A DNA stretch of 7,584 nt, from assembly GCA_041484845.1 (NCBI GenBank), contig JBGPIK010000336.1, positions 1-7,584 of the forward strand, written 5' to 3'. A program made the position numbers and the translations under genes. The stretch is from JBGPIK01 sp041484845. Lineage in GTDB: Bacteria; Desulfobacterota; Binatia; UBA9968. This document shows positions 1 through 5,591 of this stretch, piece by piece; within the stretch, counting starts at the first letter, position 1, and each line of letters opens with the position of its first letter. Below the pieces are notes generated by a model. It was given only the letters and a program-made list of their open reading frames with translations. It was not told where the DNA came from and did no database searches.

Positions 1-96
1 GCAAGTGTTACCTAATGGTCAGGGTGGTACCTCGTAATAGATTTAATCTCGCTACTTCATACTTGCATGTAACCTACATGGATGCAAAACAAAATC

Positions 97-112
97 TGTC
101 CAATATTGGACA
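97..112. promoter_or_regulatory. Perfect 16-bp palindrome, operator-like
   Basis: TGTCCAATATTGGACA equals its own reverse complement over all 16 bases and sits in an AT-rich stretch. Dyads of this size and base mix are typical binding sites of dimeric helix-turn-helix repressors such as the GntR, TetR or LysR families. No gene in this window starts next to it. The likely target is therefore a gene to the left, read on the minus strand. The family and ligand of any regulator are unknown. Confidence 0.45.
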
Positions 113-138
113 CTTTCAAAAAATAATCGTGTGGCTTT

Positions 139-165
139 GATGGCCGTCGCTGCGCTCCAGCCATC
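139..165. repeat. Short hairpin repeat related to the composite elements
   Basis: GATGGC at 139-144 pairs with GCCATC at 160-165 around a 15-nt loop. The right arm reads GCTCCAGCCATCCTACG, which closely resembles the CTCCACCCATCCTACG arm of element A, so this looks like a degenerate or single-hairpin member of the same repeat family. A further small hairpin, CGGAA/TTCCG, follows at 169-181. Neither has a U-tract, so a terminator role is not supported. Confidence 0.45.
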
Positions 166-251
166 CTACGGAACTTTTCCGAAGAAATCGGACCGCCAAA
201 GGACAGAGTGTGAACCAGGGGTGTTACGAAGAAACGGAAGCAATTTTTGTG

Positions 252-376
252 TTTGGCGTGACGCGCAAAAGCGATGGGTATCGGCACAAAGCGCCTCCAC
301 CCATCCTACGCTCGGATTTTTTATGATTTGGTGGAATGGGTGGAGCCCTGCGGCGTAGCGCAGTTCCGTAGCATGG
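252..376. repeat. Composite palindromic repeat, element A
   Basis: From the left, the element has four parts. First is a hairpin, TTTGGCG-TGA-CGC(G)CAAA at 252-269. Second is CGATGGGTATCGGCACAA from 272. Third is CTCCACCCATCCTAC at 295-309, paired at 13 of 15 positions with GTGGAATGGGTGGAG at 331-345 across a 21-nt loop. Last is a GCCCTGCGGCGTAGCGCAG tail that decays by about 376. About 46 of 49 aligned bases at 267-316 match element B at 2708-2756, with one indel, and 25 of 33 match in the right arm. It lacks the outer right CGATACCCATCG end seen in B, so it looks like the eroded copy. It lies downstream of the binding-protein operon. Confidence 0.75.
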
Positions 377-396
377 GTGACAGGAGAATTCATTCC

Positions 397-419
397 CGGA
401 TTGCGCTTCGCTACATCCG
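397..419. repeat. REP-like hairpin just 3' of the binding-protein gene
   Basis: CGGAT at 397-401 pairs with ATCCG at 415-419, and an inner GCG-CTT-CGC pairs at 403-411. From memory this CGGATTGCGCTTCGC...ATCCG pattern is a widespread intergenic REP-type sequence in Proteobacteria-like genomes, which I cannot check here. It ends 7 bp beyond the stop codon of the minus-strand gene, where it could protect the mRNA 3' end. No U-tract follows on the minus strand, so it is not a classic intrinsic terminator. Confidence 0.5.
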
Positions 420-426
420 CCTACAA

Positions 427-1416
427 CTATTGGAACAACTTCCGGAACGTCTCGTTGACCTCGGCTTCTCGCTGCCCCAAATCGACGTCCGTCATCAGCA
501 GCTTGTGCTGCTTTAAGATTTTTCCGTACTTAGATTCTACGTCGTCGCGAATCGGCACGCGGCCGTATTGATTGACGACTTCCTGGCCTTCCTTCGACAG
601 CAGCCATTCGATAAAAAGCTTGGCCGCAAACGGACGTGGCGGGTGAGAAGGCAAGGAAACGGCGACGGTGTAGGTGATCACCGGCTCCAGGCCGATCCAG
701 TCCACCGGCGCGCCTTTCGTTTTCATGTCTTCGACCGAGTATTCATAAACTCCCGCGGCGATGGGAAACTCGCCCGCGGCCAGCAACTGCAATACCAGGA
801 CGTTGCCGGGCTGCACATTGGGTTTCTGGGCGGCTAATTTTTCCATGAACGCGCGCCCCTTGAGCTTAAGCAGCATGGCAAACCATTCGATCTTGTTCGA
901 GTCGATGGCGAGACCGTTCTTCCATCGAGGATTGAGCAAATCGTCGTAGCTCTTCGGCAGCTCGGCGCGCTTAAGCTGGCGCGTGTTGTATCCCAGAAGC
1001 GTGCCGCTCGCGTACGCGGACGTCCAGAAGCCGTCGGGATCTTTATATTGGGAAGGGAACGCGGCCGCTTCGTTGGGTACGTATTTGCTCAACGCGCCGC
1101 GCTTCTTCATGATATGGGTTTCAATGACGCTGGTGTGGATGACGTCGGCGGTGTATTGCTTCGCCTGCTCCTCGAGTAGAACGCGGCTCAAGAGCTTTTG
1201 TTTGCCGGTGCGGAAGAACTCCGTCTTGATGAAGGGATATTTCTTGTTGAACGCGGCGAAATACATCTGCAGCTGTTGCGCCGTGGCCGAACCGTAGACG
1301 ACGAGCTTGCCTTCTTTTTTTGCCCCGGCGATGAGCTGCTCTTGGGTTTGGGCGAAAACGCTCGACGTCGAAAACAGAAGCGACAAAAAAACCAGGACTC
1401 TTACTGGATAAAACAT
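427..1416 (-). CDS. Extracellular solute-binding protein, FbpA/type-1-like
   Basis: This 329-residue exported protein should capture a ligand in the periplasm for an ABC transporter. A Sec signal peptide is clear: MFYPVRVLVFLSLLFSTSS, then VFA-Q, with cleavage likely after Ala22. The mature part opens with QEQLIAGAKKEGKLVVYGS (residues 25-43), the usual start of the iron(III)/2-aminoethylphosphonate/spermidine-type (SBP_bac_6/11) family. Near the C-terminus AAKLFIEWLLSKEGQ (264-278) is a hallmark of the same family. The ATG is preceded by GGAAG at 7-nt spacing. The gene follows the NMT1-like gene after 95 bp on the same strand, so cotranscription is likely. Iron is only one of several possible ligands, because FbpA-like folds also bind organic anions and phosphonates. 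I see no definite tyrosine cluster that settles it. No permease or ATPase gene is in the window. Confidence 0.88.
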   Translation of the reverse strand: MFYPVRVLVFLSLLFSTSSVFAQTQEQLIAGAKKEGKLVVYGSATAQQLQMYFAAFNKKYPFIKTEFFRTGKQKLLSRVLLEEQAKQYTADVIHTSVIETHIMKKRGALSKYVPNEAAAFPSQYKDPDGFWTSAYASGTLLGYNTRQLKRAELPKSYDDLLNPRWKNGLAIDSNKIEWFAMLLKLKGRAFMEKLAAQKPNVQPGNVLVLQLLAAGEFPIAAGVYEYSVEDMKTKGAPVDWIGLEPVITYTVAVSLPSHPPRPFAAKLFIEWLLSKEGQEVVNQYGRVPIRDDVESKYGKILKQHKLLMTDVDLGQREAEVNETFRKLFQ

Positions 1417-1511
1417 CGCGATACTTCCGTGCGACTCATGGAGTGACTCATTCCACCGGCGCTTTCGACTGTGCCGTCTTATTCGGCTCCCGCGCCGCCC
1501 ACGCGCGAAGC

Positions 1512-2519
1512 TTACTTGCCCGTGTCCGTGACGCTTTTTATAAAGCCGCTGTCGTCGAGTTCTTTGACGATGGCCGTATCAATCACCGACTTGGGATCGA
1601 TGGATTTTGCCTTCGGATCTCGGGTGTCGGCGACAAAATCGAGGATCGTTTTGAAGCCCTCGGCGGAAGGATAGGGGGCTTTGCGAAAAGCGTTGGCGAC
1701 GTTGACCCGGTAGGTTTCTTCGAGGATTTCAGGGTCGGTCGTGCGCGTATATTGTCCTATGATTTTCAATGTTTGGTCATGATGTTTCAGTGAGTAGGCG
1801 ATGGCTTCCACATAACCTTTCATGAACCGCTTAACCGTGTCGATATCCTTTTTGAGAAATTCCCGTGTGACGACGACGCCATTAAACGGGAAGGGACCGC
1901 CGATTTTCGTCATGTCCACCAATTCGGGAAAGCCCATTTTGCGCGCTTCAAGAGTGAACGGAGCGACAACAACGCCGGCGTCGATGGCGCCGATCTTGAG
2001 AGACGCGAGCGTGTTGGGCAGGTCGTTGGTTTGGACGATGCCCACGTCTTTGTCGGCAATTAAGCCCCTAGTCTTGAGCGCGTAGCGGCCGAAGAAATCG
2101 GTTATCGACCCGAACCGTGTCACGCCGAGTTTCTTTCCTTTCAGATCTTCGATCCGCTTCACGGCGGGCACCGAATGAATCGAGGAGACCATGGTGTCGA
2201 TCACCGAAGCTAGATAAACCAGATCGGCGCCAGCCAGGCGCGCATCGATGACGGCCGTGCCGCCGATTTGCGCGACGGCAATCTCTTTGGCGACCATGGC
2301 CTGAACGACCAGAGAGCTTCCCCCAAGCCTTTTCAACGTCACGTCGAAACCGTACTTGTCAAATAAGCCTGTGTCCTTGCCGACCCATAGCGCCGTCTCT
2401 GTGCCGGCCAGAGAAGCATAGCCCACCGTTATCGGTTGGCTCTTGCCCTGCGCTAGTGCCAACTGAGCCGTGGCGCATAAGATCGCTAAGATAAGAAAAG
2501 CGGTGGTTGTTTTTTTCAT
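1512..2519 (-). CDS. NMT1/SsuA-like ABC transporter substrate-binding protein
   Basis: A 335-residue periplasmic binding protein of the NMT1/THI5-like group, whose members bind thiamine precursors, sulfonates, nitrate or aromatic acids. A signal peptide, MKKTTTAFLILAILCATAQL, ends at ALA-Q with cleavage after Ala23. The mature protein shows the family order: ITVGYAS (30-36), WVGKDTGLFDKYGFDV (45-60), a GG-rich ligand strand (66-87), LKGKKLGVTRFGS (126-138) at the start of lobe 2, and GAIDAGVVVAPF (177-188). The ATG has a strong GGAGG ribosome site 5 nt upstream. It appears to be the first gene of a two-gene unit with the FbpA-like protein. It is homologous to the binding protein at the right edge; for example, EILEETY here matches KILEESY there. 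The ligand cannot be read from the sequence. Confidence 0.9.
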   Translation of the reverse strand: MKKTTTAFLILAILCATAQLALAQGKSQPITVGYASLAGTETALWVGKDTGLFDKYGFDVTLKRLGGSSLVVQAMVAKEIAVAQIGGTAVIDARLAGADLVYLASVIDTMVSSIHSVPAVKRIEDLKGKKLGVTRFGSITDFFGRYALKTRGLIADKDVGIVQTNDLPNTLASLKIGAIDAGVVVAPFTLEARKMGFPELVDMTKIGGPFPFNGVVVTREFLKKDIDTVKRFMKGYVEAIAYSLKHHDQTLKIIGQYTRTTDPEILEETYRVNVANAFRKAPYPSAEGFKTILDFVADTRDPKAKSIDPKSVIDTAIVKELDDSGFIKSVTDTGK

Positions 2520-2583
2520 TGTTTCCTCCCTGCTGCTCGTCTGTCAGCGCAAAGATCGTGCGGATCGATGTCGCTGACGAGAA

Positions 2584-2611
2584 GGTATTCGATGTCATGC
2601 CGTTCTGTCAA
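2584..2611 (-). promoter_or_regulatory. Candidate sigma70-type promoter for the binding-protein operon
   Basis: On the minus strand a perfect TTGACA -35 box lies at 2611-2606, followed after 16 bp by AATACC (2589-2584), a weak -10 matching only half of the consensus. Transcription would start near 2577 and leave a leader of roughly 57 nt before the ATG at 2519. The -35 box is nested in a CCGTT-CTGTC-AACGG dyad (2600-2614) that could be an operator. The -10 is poor, so this is a candidate only. Confidence 0.35.
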
Positions 2612-2689
2612 CGGCTAGCCCGGGACTGCACGCGTGACAGCGATAGATGGGCGAGCGCTCCGGACCAAGCGCGGATGCCTCCCTGCCAG

Positions 2690-2710
2690 TTTGCCGAATT
2701 CTTCGGCAAA
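2690..2710. repeat. Perfect 9-bp hairpin at the left end of element B
   Basis: TTTGCCGAA and TTCGGCAAA pair perfectly around a TTC loop. The hairpin ends two bases before the CGATGGGTATCG start of element B. The same position in element A holds TTTGGCG-TGA-CGC(G)CAAA, a hairpin with different inner bases but the same outer TTTG/CAAA and the same two-base gap. The A-run after the stem argues against a plus-strand terminator. Confidence 0.6.
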
Positions 2711-2712
2711 AA

Positions 2713-2826
2713 CGATGGGTATCGGCACAATACGCCTCCACCCATCCTACCTCGGACAATTTGTGAAAATGTAGGACGGGTGAAGCCCTTCGGCATGGCT
2801 CAGGACGGGTTCCGCGATACCCATCG
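2713..2826. repeat. Composite palindromic repeat, element B (MITE/REP-like)
   Basis: This 114-bp near-palindrome has perfect 12-bp outer inverted ends, CGATGGGTATCG (2713-2724) and CGATACCCATCG (2815-2826). Its inner arms are CTCCACCCATCCTAC (2736-2750) and GTAGGACGGGTGAAG (2771-2785), pairing at 13 of 15 positions across a 20-nt loop. It is a same-orientation copy of element A. There is no open reading frame of its own and no transposase nearby. I see no clear target-site duplication in the flanks (AAAAA on the left, TATTG on the right), which fits a REP/RAYT-type origin or an old MITE. It is most likely a non-autonomous element mobilised by an enzyme elsewhere in the genome. Confidence 0.7.
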
Positions 2827-2966
2827 TATTGTAACCCACCTCAAATACGAGGTCCGTCGCGCGTCGCATGCATCGACAAATCGGCGGTTTTTCGCTAGTA
2901 TTCGTGCTACTATAGTTGAAAGTTTTCGTGGCTTGCGCAAATGTTTGACGGTCATTATTTGACGAA

Positions 2967-2988
2967 ACGCTATTTAGACCAATAGCGT
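2967..2988. repeat. 8-bp inverted repeat upstream of fumarase
   Basis: ACGCTATT pairs perfectly with AATAGCGT around a 6-nt TAGACC spacer. It ends two bases before the long purine/pyrimidine hairpin, so the two could stack. It may be an operator for the fumarase gene or part of the neighbouring repeat; the sequence does not decide. Confidence 0.45.
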
Positions 2989-2989
2989 G

Positions 2990-3034
2990 CCCCCTCTCTT
3001 CTCTCCCCCGCGACGGGGGAGAGAAGAGAGGGGG
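2990..3034. repeat. Perfect 21-bp hairpin with mirror-symmetric purine/pyrimidine arms
   Basis: The left arm (2990-3010) is all C and T except its last G. It pairs without a mismatch with 3014-3034 around a CGA loop. Each arm also has mirror symmetry (C5-TCTCTTCTCT-C5 reads the same backwards), which can support triplex (H-DNA) as well as a cruciform. It lies about 60 bp upstream of the fumarase ATG, inside the probable 5' leader or promoter. The only T-run, at 3047-3051, is 12 bases past the stem, too far for a standard intrinsic terminator. A second small hairpin, GCGGC-TCT-GCCGC, follows at 3057-3069. Confidence 0.7.
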
Positions 3035-3094
3035 ATCTCTTGACTCCTTTTTGGTTGCGGCTCTGCCGCGCTGTGCTGAGTGAGGTTAAGGAAA

Positions 3095-4717
3095 ATGGCA
3101 ACACCCGAATTTTTTTACCAAGATCCGTTTCCCCTGGAAAAGGACACCACCAGGTACCGTCTGCTGACGACCAATAATATTTCCGTCGCGAAGTTTGACG
3201 GCAAAGACATTTTGAAAATCGAGCCGGAGGCGCTAACCGCTTTGGCCAATGAGGCGATGCGCGACGTTTCGTTTCTGCTGCGCACCGCGCATCTTGAGAA
3301 AGTAGCCGCTATTCTAAAGGACCCCAAAGCTTCCGAGAACGACCGTTACGTTGCGGTGGCGATGTTGCGCAATGCCGAGACGGCTTCGAAAGGCATCTTG
3401 CCCTTTTGTCAGGATACGGGCACGGCGACGGTTTTCGCCAAAAAAGGCCAGCAGGTGTGGACCGGCGTAAAGGACGAAGAGTATATCGCGAAGGGCATCT
3501 ACAAAACTTATACGGAAGAAAACCTGCGTTACTCCCAGACGGCGCCTCTCAATATGTATGAAGAAGTCGATACCGGGACGAACCTACCGGCGCAGATCGA
3601 CTTGATGGCGACCGAGGGGATGGAATATCAATTTGTCTTTGTCGCCAAAGGCGGAGGATCGGCGAACAAGACCTCGCTTTATCAGGAAACAAAAGCGCTT
3701 TTGAATCCGGCGAGTTTAGAAAAATTTCTCACGGAAAAAATGAAGACCCTCGGCACCGCGGCCTGCCCGCCTTACCATCTCGTTTTCGTGGTGGGCGGCA
3801 CTTCCGCGGAAGCCAATCTGAAAACCGTGAAGCTAGCAAGCACCGGCTATCTGGATCATCTCCCGACTACAGGCAATGCCCATGGGCGGGCGTTCCGCGA
3901 TCCTGAGATGGAACGTAGGATGCTCGAGGCGGCATACAGATCCGGCTACGGCGCGCAGTTCGGCGGAAAGTACTTCGCTCTGGACGTGCGCGTGATCCGA
4001 CTGCCGCGCCACGGGGCGTCCTGTCCGGTGGGCATGGGCGTGTCCTGTTCCGCGGATCGCAACGTGAAGGCCAAAATCAATCGTGATGGGATTTGGCTCG
4101 AAGAATTGGAGCGCGAACCGGGGCGGCTCATTCCGCAAGAATTTCGCGGCAAGGTTACGGGCAATATCGTGAAAATCGACCTCAATCGGCCGATGAAGGA
4201 GATCCTTGCCCAGCTTACGAAGTACCCGGTCACGACTCAGCTGGCGCTAACCGGCACCATGATTGTGGCGCGCGACATTGCCCACGCCAAGCTCAAAGAA
4301 CGCTTGGACAAGGGCGAGGGAGTGCCGCAATATTTAAAGGACCATCCGGTCTACTATGCCGGGCCGGCGAAGACTCCTCAGGGCACGCCTTCGGGATCGT
4401 TCGGACCGACGACCGCAGGACGTATGGACTCGTATGTCGATCTGTTTCAGTCGCACGGCGGCTCCATGATCATGCTCGCCAAGGGGAACCGCAGCCAACA
4501 GGTGACGGACGCTTGCAGGAAATACGGCGGCTTTTACCTGGGTTCGATCGGCGGGCCCGCGGCGATTCTAGCGAAAGAAAATATTAAGAAAGTCGAAGTC
4601 CTGGAATATCCGGAGCTCGGGATGGAAGCAGTGTGGAAAATCGAGGTGGAGGACTTCCCGGCGTTTATTCTGGTGGACGATAAGGGAAACGATTTCTTCA
4701 AGCAGATTTGCGCTTAA
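3095..4717 (+). CDS. fumA: Class I fumarate hydratase, [4Fe-4S] dependent
   Basis: This enzyme reversibly hydrates fumarate to L-malate in the cytoplasmic TCA cycle. The 540-residue protein carries both class I domains fused in one chain, as in E. coli FumA (548 residues). Cluster ligands are visible at Cys105 (PFCQDTGTA), Cys224 (GTAACPPYH) and Cys318 (GVSCSADRN). These are the same numbers I recall for E. coli FumA, which supports the ATG at 3095. The C-terminal domain contains TPSGSFGPTTAGRMDSYVD (431-449), GGSMIMLAKGNRSQQVTDAC (455-474) and GGFYLGSIGGPAA (478-490). A GTG at 3080 would add five residues but would place the GAGG ribosome site (3082-3085) inside the gene; that site is 9 nt from the ATG. 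The gene stands alone: divergent from the binding-protein operon and convergent with the lipoprotein gene. Solvent-exposed clusters of this class are usually oxygen-sensitive. Confidence 0.96.
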   Translation: MATPEFFYQDPFPLEKDTTRYRLLTTNNISVAKFDGKDILKIEPEALTALANEAMRDVSFLLRTAHLEKVAAILKDPKASENDRYVAVAMLRNAETASKGILPFCQDTGTATVFAKKGQQVWTGVKDEEYIAKGIYKTYTEENLRYSQTAPLNMYEEVDTGTNLPAQIDLMATEGMEYQFVFVAKGGGSANKTSLYQETKALLNPASLEKFLTEKMKTLGTAACPPYHLVFVVGGTSAEANLKTVKLASTGYLDHLPTTGNAHGRAFRDPEMERRMLEAAYRSGYGAQFGGKYFALDVRVIRLPRHGASCPVGMGVSCSADRNVKAKINRDGIWLEELEREPGRLIPQEFRGKVTGNIVKIDLNRPMKEILAQLTKYPVTTQLALTGTMIVARDIAHAKLKERLDKGEGVPQYLKDHPVYYAGPAKTPQGTPSGSFGPTTAGRMDSYVDLFQSHGGSMIMLAKGNRSQQVTDACRKYGGFYLGSIGGPAAILAKENIKKVEVLEYPELGMEAVWKIEVEDFPAFILVDDKGNDFFKQICA

Positions 4718-4722
4718 CCATA

Positions 4723-4767
4723 CCGGCCGCTTGTGCCCTAGCGCTTTACCCGCGCACAAGTGGCCGG
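4723..4767. terminator. Hairpin between convergent genes, possible bidirectional terminator
   Basis: CCGGCCGCTTGTGC (4723-4736) pairs with GCACAAGTGGCCGG (4754-4767) at 13 of 14 positions, the exception being a G-T wobble; the loop is 17 nt and has its own GCG/CGC core. It sits 5 bp after the fumarase stop and 12 bp after the stop of the opposing lipoprotein gene. No T-run follows the stem on either strand, so it would act as a weak terminator, a transcript-end stabiliser, or a pause site used with Rho. Confidence 0.5.
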
Positions 4768-4779
4768 CTCAAGCGGAGC

Positions 4780-5379
4780 TTATAAAAAATTGTCCAGTTC
4801 AAAGCGATCGTCGCTGATAAAACGTCCCTCGACGCGCACGTAATCTCCTTCCCGCAGACGATTGAAGCGATCGCTCACCGATCGCGGTGCATTATAAGGC
4901 AAGGTCACGAGGACTACTTTGCCGCGATCCCGTACCTCGAATGATCCTCGGCGCGAATCGATGTATTCAATCCGGCCCTCGAACCTGTCCAGCCGCCCTA
5001 TGCCGCCCCGTCCTGCGCCGCCGCGATCCTGCGCCGACTCGTTAACGGTTATGTAGTCGGCATAATATCGGCCGTCTCTATCTTGTTGCGCGCGCATGGC
5101 CACATAATCTCCCGGTTCAAGATTAGCAACTGCGTAGTCGCGCTGACGATAAACCACTCGAGTATTGTTGTCATAGCGCACCTGCACATTCCCTCCTGAA
5201 TCTGAGCGCAGCTCAATTTGGCGATTGCGCGTATCGACGCGGCGAACCTCTCCAATCAAGTCGTTTCCCCCGAGGCTGCCGTAATCGCCGGGCCCGTCCA
5301 CGTGGCCGAGTTCGTGGCAGCCGGCCAAAGCCAAGACAGCGAAGGCGAGAAACCCGAAAATACGCGATACGTGTTTCAT
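4780..5379 (-). CDS. Lipoprotein with two DUF5666-like beta-rich repeats
   Basis: I cannot name a specific function. The 199-residue product starts MKHVSRIFGFLAFAVLALAGC. The lipobox L18-A19-G20-C21 predicts lipidation at Cys21 and a membrane-anchored periplasmic protein. A tandem duplication follows: unit 1 at about 42-112 (GEVRRVDTRNRQIELRS ... LEPGDYVAM) and unit 2 at about 134-198 (GRIEYIDSRRGSFEVRD ... LREGDYVRVEG). They are joined by a Gly/Arg-rich linker (119-129). The G-x-hydrophobic-D-x-R opening and [ER]-x-GDYV ending in each unit resemble the small OB-like folds annotated as DUF5666. The ATG at 5379 has GAGGAG (5388-5393) 8 nt upstream; an in-frame ATG at 5445 would bury the signal peptide behind 22 residues and is rejected. 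The gene appears monocistronic. Confidence 0.8.
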   Translation of the reverse strand: MKHVSRIFGFLAFAVLALAGCHELGHVDGPGDYGSLGGNDLIGEVRRVDTRNRQIELRSDSGGNVQVRYDNNTRVVYRQRDYAVANLEPGDYVAMRAQQDRDGRYYADYITVNESAQDRGGAGRGGIGRLDRFEGRIEYIDSRRGSFEVRDRGKVVLVTLPYNAPRSVSDRFNRLREGDYVRVEGRFISDDRFELDNFL

Positions 5380-5415
5380 GGTAGTTTCTCCTCTAGAGTT
5401 TATGGGGTTCATCCT

Positions 5416-5488
5416 TTTTGACGACAACCCGGCCCGTCCATTCAATGCTTGAGGTTTGCGCCGATTTTACGCTTAGTTGTCGTGAAAA
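5416..5488. repeat. 13-bp inverted repeat upstream of the lipoprotein gene
   Basis: TTTTGACGACAAC (5416-5428) and GTTGTCGTGAAAA (5476-5488) are reverse complements at 12 of 13 positions, 47 bp apart. They lie 37-109 bp upstream of the lipoprotein ATG, within its probable promoter region. On the minus strand a TAAAAT -10-like hexamer (5469-5464) falls between the arms, so the pair could be two operator half-sites around a promoter. No regulator is identified. Confidence 0.35.
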
Positions 5489-5591
5489 CTTGAAGCTTTG
5501 CTAGGGGATACACCGATGGGTTTTAGACGCTTCAAGGGTACGAAAGTTAACAAGACAGGCTCGGAAGATGGGTTATATCGTAAATAGCGGC

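Larger units (their letters stand above)
1..426. other. Palindrome-rich intergenic region with no gene
   Basis: I see no credible coding sequence here. Short open frames exist on both strands, but they run through repeats, lack ribosome binding sites and resemble no protein I know. The first 130 bases are AT-rich and contain nested inverted repeats: CATGTA/TACATG at 66-80, with an alternative TTGCAT/ATGCAA pairing at 63-87, followed by the perfect palindrome at 97-112. From about 139 to 419 the region is a string of hairpin-forming repeats, listed separately. The 3' end abuts the stop codon of the minus-strand binding-protein gene. A gene left of the window, read leftwards, may have its promoter in 1-130. 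Confidence 0.75.
2520..3094. other. Divergent intergenic region with promoter and repeats
   Basis: This 575-bp gap separates the minus-strand binding-protein operon from the plus-strand fumarase gene. From left to right it contains a candidate promoter for the operon (2584-2611), a hairpin plus composite repeat B (2690-2826), an AT-richer stretch (2827-2966), two abutting hairpins (2967-3034) and the fumarase leader. A 151-codon open frame at 2507-2962 crosses the promoter and repeat, has no family signature, and is not called. The fumarase promoter is unclear. TTTGACG occurs twice at 2944-2950 and 2958-2964, and TATAGT at 2911-2916 is a possible -10, but no pair has good spacing. Confidence 0.65.

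Noticed and set aside
57..393. Several 75-80 codon open frames on both strands in the left intergenic region
   Set aside because: They overlap each other and run through palindromic repeats; none has a start signal or protein-like pattern.
2507..2962. 151-codon plus-strand open frame between the binding-protein operon and fumarase
   Set aside because: It crosses the candidate promoter and the whole of repeat B, starts inside the 5' end of an opposing gene, has no ribosome site and shows no recognisable domain.
2990..3051. Long hairpin plus T-run read as an intrinsic terminator
   Set aside because: The T-run begins 12 bases after the stem, and no plus-strand gene upstream needs termination there.
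3080..3094. GTG start adding five residues to the fumarase
   Set aside because: The GAGG ribosome site would fall inside the coding region, and the ATG at 3095 gives cluster cysteine numbering identical to the E. coli enzyme as I recall it.
4093..4587. 164-codon plus-strand frame within the fumarase gene, and antisense frames at 3833-4233
   Set aside because: Out-of-frame shadows of a strongly conserved enzyme gene, with compositions dominated by its codon pattern.
5380..5445. Upstream ATG extending the lipoprotein by 22 residues
   Set aside because: It would place a polar stretch before the signal peptide; the GAGGAG site fits the ATG at 5379.
5514..5574. GATGGGT at 5515-5521 and 5568-5574 as further copies of the composite repeat
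   Set aside because: Only seven or eight bases match, with no paired arms or flanking conserved sequence; chance is sufficient.
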